A stretch of 64,000 nt of DNA from Sphingomonas sanguinis NBRC 13937 (lineage in GTDB: Bacteria; Pseudomonadota; Alphaproteobacteria; Sphingomonadales; Sphingomonadaceae): contig NZ_BCTY01000010.1 in NCBI RefSeq assembly GCF_001591005.1, positions 22,925 to 86,924 of the forward strand. Direction: 5' to 3'. Below the pieces are notes generated by a model that saw only the letters and a list, made by a program, of their open reading frames with translations, made no database searches and was not told the DNA's origin. A program made the position numbers and the translations under genes. This document shows, one piece after another, positions 46,956 through 54,726 of this stretch. Positions within the stretch are counted from its first letter, which is position 1. Every line of letters starts with the position of its first letter.

Positions 46956-49232
46956 TTACCAAGAATAGCGCAGGCTGCCTACAAAGGTCCGCGATGCCCC
47001 GTAATAGCAGCCATTGTTGAAGAAACAGCTGGTGATGTGGCGCTTGTCGAACAGGTTGGCGACGTTGGCGGTCAGGCTCAGCCCCTCCATCGCCGGGCTG
47101 ACCCGACCAAGATCATAGCCCAGCATCAGGTCGGCCAGCCAGTAATCGGGCGACTGGAAACGGCGGACGACGGTGCGGCCCGCGGCGACGGTGGTCGCGG
47201 TGCCATCCGATTCGCCGACATAGCGCACCCCGGCACCCAGGCTCAGGCCGCCCAGCGCGCTGCCGACACCAGCCTTGCCCAGATCATAGGACAGGAAGCT
47301 CGACGCGCTCCATTGCGGCACGCCCAAGGGCCGCGTGCCGGTGACGCCGCTCATCTGGTCGCCGGTGCCGACCACGGGCGTACCCTGCCGGACATAGGGG
47401 TCGTTATAGGTGGCGGCGACGACCACGTCGAAGCCGGGGGCAACCGTGCCGCGCCCGTCCAGTTCGATCCCGCGGATCGAGACCTCGCCGATCTGCACCT
47501 GCGAATTGCTGGGGATATTGCCCGTGCCCGCGCGCGGATCGGCGACCGGCACGTTGCGGCGGCGCAGGTCGAAGGCGGACAGGGTGAACAAGGCGGTCGT
47601 GCCGCGCGGCTGGTATTTCAGGCCCGCCTCATATTGGCGGCCGGTGACGGGGATGAAGTTGCTGCCATCCCAGGTGCTGCCCGCCTGTGGCTCGAAGCTC
47701 TCGGAATAGCTGACGAAGGGCGAGAGGCCGATCTTCGTTTCATACAGCGCGCCCAGTCGCGTGGTGAACGCCGTCTGGTTCAGACGGGTGACGGCATTGG
47801 TGTTCCGATTCTGCGTCGTCTGGTTGTACGTGTCCCAACGCCCACTGGCGATCAGTTGCAGCCCGCCGATCGCGATCTGGTCCTGCAGATAGACGCCGAC
47901 CTGATCGCGCTTGGTGTAATTGTGCGTCTGGGTGATCGGGAAGCTGGGCAGCGGTACGCCATAGACCGGCGCGAACAGGCTAAGATTGGGGATGTTGAAT
48001 ACCGGGTTGGCGTTCTGCCCGGTGAAGAACGCCTGGTAATTCTCGCCGCGATTATGCTGCCAGTCGACGCCGCCCAGGACAGTGTGGCGGACCGGGCCGG
48101 TGTCGAGCTTGGCGACCAGATGATTGTCGACGGTGAAGGTCTGGAATGCCTCGTCCGACCCGCCGCCGCCGCGCTGGAGCGTCGACAGGTCGCTGTTGCC
48201 GTCGCGCGTCACATAGCCCGAGCCATAGATCTGCCGATAATGCAGTCCGATCGCCAGATAGCGTGCGTTGGTGGTCCAGCTCAGCCGGTCGTTCAGGTCA
48301 TGGCGGAACAGGATCGTCGCCGATTTCTGCGTCCGGTTGAACGCCTCGTAGGACGGCTCCGAGGTGTTGAAATCGACCGGCAGCACGCCGAACGGATTGG
48401 GCAGCGCCGAGCCGTAAACCGGCACACCGCTATACGACCCTGATTCGGGATCGCGCTGATAGTTGAGGATCAGGGTCACGCTGGTCGCCTTGTCGGGCGC
48501 GAAGGTCAGCATGGGGCGCGCATAATAGCGGCGATTGGCGGTGTTGCGGATGAAGCCGTCCGACTCCTCCGCGCCTGCGATCAGGCGGAACAGCCAGCGG
48601 TCATTCTCATCGAGCGGCTGGTTCACATCGATGCTGGAGCGGAGCAGCGCGTAATTGCCCGCCGCCAGTTCGATCCGCCCGCCCGCACCCGCATAGGGCA
48701 GCTTGCTGGTCAGGTTGATAAGCCCGCCCGGCGTGCCCGAGCCATAGGTGACGCCTGCCGGCCCCTTCACCACATCGACCGACTCGACCAGATGGAAGTC
48801 GACCTGCGGGCTGGCATAGACACCGCCCATCAGCCGCATCCCGTCCATGAACATCCCCGGCGTGAAGCCGCGCAGGAACAACTGGTCGTACCGGGTGGCG
48901 ACATTGCCGCGCTGGTTGGGCGCGACACCTGCGACATAACCGAGCGCTTGGTTGATCGACTGCGCATTGCGGCGGGTCAGTTCCGCCTGGTCGATGACCG
49001 CGATCGTCTGGGGCGTGGCGATCAGCGGGATGTCGGTCTTGGTGCCCGAGGCGGCGGTCTTCTTCTCGCGCTCGCCCTCGACCACGATCTCCTCGTTGCG
49101 CAACCGCTGCTGGTCCTCGTCGGCCGTCACCGGGACCGCATGGGACACATCCCGCGCCTGGGCAGGCAGCGCCCCGGCCAGCATCGCCCCCATGGCACAG
49201 GCCGCGAGCAACCCTCCGCGAAAACCGCGCAT
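46956..49232 (-). CDS. TonB-dependent siderophore receptor
   Basis: This 758-aa outer membrane receptor is of the FhuA/FoxA/FpvA type. The signal peptide is MRGFRGGLLAACAMGAMLAG..PAQA. The plug contains the family signature LIATPQTIAVIDQ, RNAQSINQALGYVAGV and the LRGF and KGPAGVTYGSGTPGGLIN motifs. The barrel ends with LRYSW (terminal aromatic). A C-terminal CFFNNGCYYGASR loop with a Cys pair fits siderophore receptors. It faces an iron-uptake gene set across a Fur-like palindrome. The ligand is probably a ferric siderophore; which one is unknown. Confidence 0.94.
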   Translation of the reverse strand: MRGFRGGLLAACAMGAMLAGALPAQARDVSHAVPVTADEDQQRLRNEEIVVEGEREKKTAASGTKTDIPLIATPQTIAVIDQAELTRRNAQSINQALGYVAGVAPNQRGNVATRYDQLFLRGFTPGMFMDGMRLMGGVYASPQVDFHLVESVDVVKGPAGVTYGSGTPGGLINLTSKLPYAGAGGRIELAAGNYALLRSSIDVNQPLDENDRWLFRLIAGAEESDGFIRNTANRRYYARPMLTFAPDKATSVTLILNYQRDPESGSYSGVPVYGSALPNPFGVLPVDFNTSEPSYEAFNRTQKSATILFRHDLNDRLSWTTNARYLAIGLHYRQIYGSGYVTRDGNSDLSTLQRGGGGSDEAFQTFTVDNHLVAKLDTGPVRHTVLGGVDWQHNRGENYQAFFTGQNANPVFNIPNLSLFAPVYGVPLPSFPITQTHNYTKRDQVGVYLQDQIAIGGLQLIASGRWDTYNQTTQNRNTNAVTRLNQTAFTTRLGALYETKIGLSPFVSYSESFEPQAGSTWDGSNFIPVTGRQYEAGLKYQPRGTTALFTLSAFDLRRRNVPVADPRAGTGNIPSNSQVQIGEVSIRGIELDGRGTVAPGFDVVVAATYNDPYVRQGTPVVGTGDQMSGVTGTRPLGVPQWSASSFLSYDLGKAGVGSALGGLSLGAGVRYVGESDGTATTVAAGRTVVRRFQSPDYWLADLMLGYDLGRVSPAMEGLSLTANVANLFDKRHITSCFFNNGCYYGASRTFVGSLRYSW

Positions 49233-49249
49233 AATTTTATCCCCTGCTA

Positions 49250-49266
49250 TTGATAGTGACTCTCAA
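49250..49266. promoter_or_regulatory. Fur-like palindrome between siderophore receptor and iron-uptake genes
   Basis: TTGATAGTGACTCTCAA matches its reverse complement at 14 of 17 positions, and lies 17-34 bp before the receptor start and 26-42 bp before the divergent small gene. Its position in an iron-uptake divergon suggests a Fur (or IscR/Irr-like) site. Confidence 0.45.
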
Positions 49267-49291
49267 ATGCTGCTAGAGGGACGCCATCAAC

Positions 49292-49636
49292 ATGACAAGG
49301 GGCAAACGGGTGCCATCGGGCCGAGCCATTGACGAACAAGCCGAACGCCGCTGGCGGGCCGGATTCGCCATGGCGTGGCGCTGGGTCACGGCGGTGCTCG
49401 GCGGCTATGCATTCGCGGTCGCCAGCGCGATGCTGACTGCGCGCAGTCTGCCCGTGTCCGATGCCACGACGCGGGTCGAGGCGACGGGCTGGCCGATGGT
49501 CCTGTCCTTCCTGGTCTATGCGGGAATCGGACTCTGGTCGTTGCACGAGGGGCGGCTGGGCCGGGTGAGCGCGGTCGTCTGGGGCGGCGCGCTGGTCATG
49601 GCGGCGATCCTGAAGCTGTGGGGCGTGCGTCCATGA
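49292..49636 (+). CDS. Small DUF3649-like iron-uptake membrane protein
   Basis: This 114-aa protein has three likely helices (about residues 30-50, 67-85, 92-110) and a basic N-terminus. Position and pattern fit the DUF3649 proteins that accompany TonB siderophore receptors and PepSY membrane proteins. Its stop overlaps the start of the PepSY gene by 4 bp. The exact function is not known. Confidence 0.7.
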   Translation: MTRGKRVPSGRAIDEQAERRWRAGFAMAWRWVTAVLGGYAFAVASAMLTARSLPVSDATTRVEATGWPMVLSFLVYAGIGLWSLHEGRLGRVSAVVWGGALVMAAILKLWGVRP

Positions 49637-51204
49637 GCGAGGCGTCCGCGACGACGGCGCAGCGCGGGCTACGCCAGACCATGGCCTGGGCGCATGGCTG
49701 GCTGGGGCTGATCGCCGGGTGGATCTTGTTCACCATGTTCCTGACCGGCACCTCGGCCTATTTCCGGCCCGAGATCACCCAGTGGATGCAACCCGAAATC
49801 CGCCCCAGCGCCGCCAGCCCCGCCCAGGCGGCCAGCTCGGCGGTGCGGTATCTGTCGCGGATCGGGGCGGACGACCTGCAATGGTATATCTATCTGCCCG
49901 ACGAGCGGACCGTCGCGACCCGCGTGTTCCGCATCCCCGCCAAGCCCGATCCCCAGCAGCGGCGTCGCGACGAGCTGGACCTCGATCCGATCAGCGGCGC
50001 GCCCCTGACCGCGCGCGAGACCAAGGGCGGCGAGCATTTCTATCGCTTCCATTTCCAGCTTCAGTTACCGCATCCCTGGGGCCGCTGGCTGGCGGGGCTG
50101 TGCGCCATGGCGATGCTGGGCGCGATTATCTCGGGCGTCATCACGCACAAGCGCATCTTCGCCGACTTCTTCACGCTGCGCTGGAACAAGGGGCAGCGAA
50201 GCTGGCTGGACGCGCACAATGTCTCGGCGGTGCTCGGCCTGCCTTATCATGCGATGATCACCTATACCGGGCTCATCACGCTGGTGACCATGTACATGCC
50301 GTGGCCCGCGATGATGAACTACGCCCAGCCTGCAAAGTTCGCGCAGGCCGCCTATGACCTGCCCGACGATGTATCTGCCAGCGGCGTGCGCCGCCCGCTG
50401 GTCGCGATCGCACCACTGGTCGCGGATGCCGAGCGCAGGCTGGGCGGCGCCGCCACCCGCGTCATCATCCAGAATCCGGGCGACGCCGCCGCGCGCATCG
50501 CCATCGCGCAGGGCAAGCGCAGCACGATCAACGCACGGACGCCCACGGTCACCTATGAAGGGGCGACCGGCCGCTTCGTCAGCCAGAGCGGTGCGCCCGC
50601 CTCCGCGATCGAGACGGCGGGCGTCATGCTGGGCCTGCACCTCGCCACCTTCGCCAGTCCCGCCCTGCGCTGGGCCTATTTCGTGATGGGCCTGACCGGC
50701 GCGGCGATGGTCGGCACCGGCCTGTTGTTGTGGACCGCCAAGCGCCGCAAGCCGAACGCCGCGCCCTTCTTCGGATTGCGACTGGCCGAGCGGCTGAACA
50801 TCGCGGTCATCGCCGCCTTCCCCATCGGCATGGCCGCCTATCTGCTCGCCAACCGGCTGATCCCCGCCACGCTGGAGGGACGCGCCGATATGGAAGTGTC
50901 GGCAATGTTCTGGATCTGGGGCCTACTCGCCCTGGCGCAACTCGCACTGCCCGCGCGCCGCGCCTGGACTATCCTGTTCGCGCTGGCCGCCGCCGCCTGG
51001 GCCGCGATTCCGGTCGTCGATGCGCTGACCACCTCGCGCTGGCTGGTGCCCGCGCTGCTGGACGGCGACCATCTGTTCGTCGCCTTCGATCTCGCCTGTC
51101 TCGCCATCGGCATCGGCTTTGCCGTCGCCGCGCGGATCAGCGCGCGCCCCGCCCCTGCCGCCCCCAAAAGAACCCGCCGGTCCCTGGAGCCTGTCCATGC
51201 TTGA
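49633..51204 (+). CDS. PepSY-domain iron-uptake membrane protein (FegB/PiuB type)
   Basis: This 523-aa inner-membrane protein has the PepSY-associated arrangement of helices: GLRQTMAWAHGWLGLIAGWILFTMFLTGTSAY, the His-bearing HNVSAVLGLPYHAMITYTGLITL, LRWAYFVMGLTGAAM, and several more helices to the end. The conserved His residues (WAHGWLG, DAHNVS, LPYHAM) could bind haem. Homologues are thought to reduce ferric siderophores at the inner membrane. It overlaps both the small DUF3649 gene and the DUF3325-like gene. It is divergent from the siderophore receptor. Confidence 0.88.
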   Translation: MSEASATTAQRGLRQTMAWAHGWLGLIAGWILFTMFLTGTSAYFRPEITQWMQPEIRPSAASPAQAASSAVRYLSRIGADDLQWYIYLPDERTVATRVFRIPAKPDPQQRRRDELDLDPISGAPLTARETKGGEHFYRFHFQLQLPHPWGRWLAGLCAMAMLGAIISGVITHKRIFADFFTLRWNKGQRSWLDAHNVSAVLGLPYHAMITYTGLITLVTMYMPWPAMMNYAQPAKFAQAAYDLPDDVSASGVRRPLVAIAPLVADAERRLGGAATRVIIQNPGDAAARIAIAQGKRSTINARTPTVTYEGATGRFVSQSGAPASAIETAGVMLGLHLATFASPALRWAYFVMGLTGAAMVGTGLLLWTAKRRKPNAAPFFGLRLAERLNIAVIAAFPIGMAAYLLANRLIPATLEGRADMEVSAMFWIWGLLALAQLALPARRAWTILFALAAAAWAAIPVVDALTTSRWLVPALLDGDHLFVAFDLACLAIGIGFAVAARISARPAPAAPKRTRRSLEPVHA

Positions 51205-51571
51205 TACGATCGCCCTGTGCCTTGTCGGCTTCTGGCTGCTGGCCGCCGGGTCCTATCGCCATGCCAAGGACGCGGGCACGCTGCACGACGCCAAGCTGCG
51301 CCTGGGCCTGAAGCTGCTGGGCGCGGCGACGCTGCTGCTGGCCCTGTCGTCCAGCGGGACGGCCATCACCGGCGAGCGGATCGTGCGGATGCTCGGGGCC
51401 GCCTCGATCGCGGGCGTCGCACTCAACCTGCTGCTGTCGGTCCGGGCGGGCGCGGCCTTCGCACCCTTGCGGGCGCTCAACCGGCTTGTGGGTCGAACAC
51501 GGACCAGCCGGTCCGCTGCACCAGCCGTTCGAGCGCCAGCGTACCAAGCTGCGAATTCCCGCGCGCGTTGA
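51197..51571 (+). CDS. DUF3325-like small membrane protein
   Basis: This 124-aa protein ([18 protein letters not shown], then [20 protein letters not shown]) has about three helices, as in the DUF3325 family that follows PepSY iron-uptake genes. It overlaps the PepSY gene by 8 bp, with GGAG before the ATG. The last 95 bp run antisense into the 3' end of the glutaminase gene, and the corresponding Arg/Ala-rich tail is probably a late extension. Confidence 0.7.
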   Translation: MLDTIALCLVGFWLLAAGSYRHAKDAGTLHDAKLRLGLKLLGAATLLLALSSSGTAITGERIVRMLGAASIAGVALNLLLSVRAGAAFAPLRALNRLVGRTRTSRSAAPAVRAPAYQAANSRAR

Positions 51572-52412
51572 GGCCGGGCGACCAGACCGCGATCGAGGCG
51601 CGACCGGGCACGATCGCCAGTATGCCGCCGCCCACCCCCGACTTGCCCGGCAGGCCGACACGAAAGGCGAACTCGCCCGACCCGTCATAATGGCCGCAGC
51701 TCATCATCAGCGCGTTGATGCGCCGCGCCCGTTGCGGTGACACGACCGAGCGCCCCGTCCCCGGATTGACGCCCCGCGCCATCAGGTATCGCCCGGCCAG
51801 CGCCAGTTGCCGACAGCTCATCGCCAGCGCGCAAAAGTGGAAATAGACGCCCAGCACCCGGTCCACCGGATGATGGAGATTGCCGAAGGCGCGCATGTAA
51901 TGGGCCAGCGCTTGGTTGCGGTGGCCCGTCTCCATCTCGGCTTGCGCGACGGCGGCATCGATGACGATGTCGTCCTCCCCCGCCAGCGCGCGGACGAAGC
52001 GCAGCATCTCGCCGATCGCCTCGCGCGGTTCGTACCCGCCCAGCAGCATGTCGGCCACCACGATCGCGCCCGCATTGATGAACGGATTTCGCGGGATGCC
52101 GCTTTCGGTTTCCAGCTGGACGATCGAGTTGAATGCGGTCCCCGACGGCTCGCGCCCCACCCGCCGCCACAGCTGGTCGCCGACCGCGCCGAGCGCCAGG
52201 GTCAGCGCGAAGACCTTGGAGATGCTCTGGATCGAGAAGCTCTCCTCGGCATCCCCCGCCAGATGGCACTGGCCGTCCGCCTCGACGATGGCGATGCCGA
52301 AACGGTGCGGGTCGATGCCCGCCAGCGCCGGGATGTAATCGGCCGGTTTGCCCCGGTCGGGGGCCTCGGCCATCTCAGCGGCGATATCGGCGACGATCGC
52401 GGACAGGTCCAT
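51477..52412 (-). CDS. glsA: Glutaminase
   Basis: This 311-aa serine-dependent hydrolase converts glutamine to glutamate and ammonia. The nucleophile and base are Ser63 and Lys66 in [16 protein letters not shown]. Other conserved parts are [16 protein letters not shown] and [11 protein letters not shown], and the end is [20 protein letters not shown] 52412 gives the usual N-terminus [14 protein letters not shown]. It is monocistronic and converges on the iron-uptake operon with an overlap. Confidence 0.96.
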   Translation of the reverse strand: MDLSAIVADIAAEMAEAPDRGKPADYIPALAGIDPHRFGIAIVEADGQCHLAGDAEESFSIQSISKVFALTLALGAVGDQLWRRVGREPSGTAFNSIVQLETESGIPRNPFINAGAIVVADMLLGGYEPREAIGEMLRFVRALAGEDDIVIDAAVAQAEMETGHRNQALAHYMRAFGNLHHPVDRVLGVYFHFCALAMSCRQLALAGRYLMARGVNPGTGRSVVSPQRARRINALMMSCGHYDGSGEFAFRVGLPGKSGVGGGILAIVPGRASIAVWSPGLNARGNSQLGTLALERLVQRTGWSVFDPQAG

Positions 52413-52528
52413 CGCGCCTTGGTGCCGCGCGGCGTCCGCTTTGTCGAGCCGCCGCGAACCCGTCACAAACCGCGGCTAGGGGACCAGCGCTTCCTCCCAA
52501 AGCCCCGAAACGGACCGAAATCAACCTC

Positions 52529-53833
52529 ATGCGCGACAGGCCAAAGCGCGAAAGGGACACCGCCCCGCCCGCTCCCGGATTCTGGACGCTCGCCAGCGTC
52601 GAGGGGTGGGAGCGTTGTGCGATCCAGGGCGCCAAGTCGCTGCTGACCCTGTTCCTGGTGAACGATCTGCTGGCGCGGGGGGACGGGGTGATCGGCCTGT
52701 CCGCGCTGCGCCGCGGGGTCGAGGGACTGACCGGGGCGCATGGCGACATCGCCTTCGCCTCGCAGCTCTACGGGCTCTACGGCGCGCTGACCTATCTGGT
52801 CCTGCCGCTGGGCGGATGGATCGCGGACCGCAGCGGACGGCGACGGCCCGCCATGTATGGCGGCGCCGTGCTGATGATGCTGGGCCTGCTCGCGCTCGCC
52901 AGCCGCAGCCTGGCACTGCCCGGGCTGGCGCTGCTGATCGGCGGCATCGGGCTGCTCAAGGGCAATCTGGCCGCCGAAGTCGGTGCGCTGAGGGGCGGGG
53001 CCAAGGGCGAGCGGGTATTCGCCGCCTATCTGGCGTTCCTGAATGGCGGAGCGATGCTGGGACCGTTGATCGGCGGGTGGCTGGCGCTGGCCTATGGCTT
53101 CGCCGCCGCCTTCGTCTTCATGGCGGCCAGCATGATCGCGGCGATGCTGACCTTGCGCACCGCGCCGCCGGTGCGAGGGGTCGAGACACCCATGGGCGGT
53201 CGGGACGCAAGCGACTGGCCGCGCGCGCTTCTGGCCATCGCGGCGGTGACCCTGTGTTTCTGCGCCTATGAGCAGTTGAACAACATGGTCCTGGTCTGGG
53301 CGGAGGAGCGAGTCGACCTGACCATCGGCGGTTTTTCGATTCCGCCCAGCTGGCTGGCGGCGACCGATGGCCTGTTCACCATCGCGCTGGCGCTGCTCGC
53401 CTATCGCCTGTGGCCCCGTCTCGCGCGCGAGCCGAGCGCAGTGCACAAGCTGGCCGCAGGTGGGATCGCGATGGCGCTGGCCTATGGGCTGCTCGCCGGG
53501 CTGTCGGGCGGAACGCGAATCGGGCTGGGCGGGCCGCTTTGTGCGGTGTTGCTGTTGTCGCTGGGCGTCGTCCTGTCCTGGCCCTCGGCACTGGCCATCG
53601 TCGCGGCCGCCGCGCCGCCCTCGCGCCGGGGGATGATGACCGGACTCTTCTATCTCCACGGCTTTGTCGCGCATCTGGTGGTCGGCGAACTGGGCGCGCT
53701 CTATCCCCGCATGGCGCAGCCGCATTTCTGGGCGATCCATGCCGGTTTCGCGCTGGCAGGCGCGGGCATCGCGCTGCTGATCCCGCGCGCTCAGGCGACG
53801 ACGACCTCCACCCCGGCCAGTGCCTCGGCATAG
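52529..53833 (+). CDS. POT/PTR-family peptide transporter
   Basis: This 434-aa MFS protein of the proton-dependent oligopeptide family has the family motif ExxER in SVEGWERCAIQGAKSLLTLFL on helix 1. The loop GGWIADRSGRRRPAMYGGAV and the conserved YEQLNN in helix 7 (CFCAYEQLNNMVLVWAEE) are also present. Peptide or amino-acid-like uptake with protons is expected. It is divergent from glsA across about 115 bp and overlaps the convergent regulator gene by 43 bp. Confidence 0.88.
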   Translation: MRDRPKRERDTAPPAPGFWTLASVEGWERCAIQGAKSLLTLFLVNDLLARGDGVIGLSALRRGVEGLTGAHGDIAFASQLYGLYGALTYLVLPLGGWIADRSGRRRPAMYGGAVLMMLGLLALASRSLALPGLALLIGGIGLLKGNLAAEVGALRGGAKGERVFAAYLAFLNGGAMLGPLIGGWLALAYGFAAAFVFMAASMIAAMLTLRTAPPVRGVETPMGGRDASDWPRALLAIAAVTLCFCAYEQLNNMVLVWAEERVDLTIGGFSIPPSWLAATDGLFTIALALLAYRLWPRLAREPSAVHKLAAGGIAMALAYGLLAGLSGGTRIGLGGPLCAVLLLSLGVVLSWPSALAIVAAAAPPSRRGMMTGLFYLHGFVAHLVVGELGALYPRMAQPHFWAIHAGFALAGAGIALLIPRAQATTTSTPASASA

Positions 53834-54546
53834 GCGGGCGACAGCGGCGCATCGGTCACCAGCATCGCGACATCGCCCAGGCCCGCCACCTGGATCGTGC
53901 CGGGCCGGTCGAACTTGCTCTGGTCGGCGGCGATCAGGGTGCGGCGCGAGCGGGCGATCATCATCCGGCACAAAGCCGCCTCGCCCGCATGATAATCGGC
54001 AAAGCCATGGTCGAGATTGACCGACTCGACCGACAGGATCGCCAGCGCGGGCGTGAACATGCCCAGATACTCGCGCGCGGTGGCGTCGAACGCGGCGCGA
54101 TACTCATAATCCATCTCGCCGCCCGCCAGCATGACGCGATTGTCGTTGCGCCCGCCCAACTCGGCCGCGACCCCCACCGCATTGGTGACGACGGTCAGCC
54201 CGTGATGGTCGCGCAGCGCACGCGCGACATAATGACCGGTGGTGCTGGCATCGAGATAGATGGTCTGCCCTTCGGCCACCACCTGCGCGACGGCGGCGGC
54301 GATGCGCTGCTTGGCCTCGGCATGGCGTTGCAGGCGGGTGGCGAAGGAGCCCTCGGTCTCGATCTTGGCGATGCGGACCGCGCCATGCGCGCGCACGACC
54401 ACGCCGGACGCCTCCAGCACGCGCAGCTCGCGCCGCACCGTCTCCTCGGACACGTCCAGGGCGGCGGCCAGTTCGCCGATGCCGTGAAAGCCGCCCTCTC
54501 CCAGAATCGCCACGATCTCATGCTGGCGGCGCTGGCGTTTCATCAT
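53791..54546 (-). CDS. DeoR/GlpR-family transcriptional regulator
   Basis: This 251-aa regulator has the DeoR helix-turn-helix (FHGIGELAAALDVSEETVRRELRVLE) and a DeoRC sugar-phosphate-binding domain (IYLDASTTGHYVARAL, TVVTNAVGVAAELG, RTLIAADQSKFDRP). A GlpR-like repressor binding phosphorylated sugars or glycerol-3-phosphate is expected. No glp or sugar operon is adjacent. It lies downstream of a TonB receptor on the same strand, separated by two strong hairpins. Confidence 0.92.
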   Translation of the reverse strand: MMKRQRRQHEIVAILGEGGFHGIGELAAALDVSEETVRRELRVLEASGVVVRAHGAVRIAKIETEGSFATRLQRHAEAKQRIAAAVAQVVAEGQTIYLDASTTGHYVARALRDHHGLTVVTNAVGVAAELGGRNDNRVMLAGGEMDYEYRAAFDATAREYLGMFTPALAILSVESVNLDHGFADYHAGEAALCRMMIARSRRTLIAADQSKFDRPGTIQVAGLGDVAMLVTDAPLSPAYAEALAGVEVVVA

Positions 54547-54640
54547 GTCGGGGGACGCTCCTGTTACTGGGTCTCATGCTAGTGCCGCCCGCGCGCCGGT
54601 CAATCGGGGCGTGCATCCGGTCAGGAACCGCACACAAAAT

Positions 54641-54671
54641 CGCCGACGGCACAGGGTATGCGCCGTCGGCG
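54641..54671 (-). terminator. Hairpin upstream of the DeoR/GlpR gene
   Basis: CGCCGACGGC (54641-54650) pairs with GCCGTCGGCG (54662-54671) around an 11-base loop, the second of two stacked hairpins in this gap. Confidence 0.55.
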
Positions 54672-54681
54672 GAGGTGCGCT

Positions 54682-54708
54682 CCGGTGCCACTTGGGGGGT
54701 GGCACCGG
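54682..54708 (-). terminator. Terminator after the large TonB receptor
   Basis: CCGGTGCCAC (54682-54691) pairs with GTGGCACCGG (54699-54708), loop TTGGGGG, 18 bp after the receptor stop on the minus strand. Confidence 0.65.
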
Positions 54709-54726
54709 ATCGGGGAGGGGATGAAA

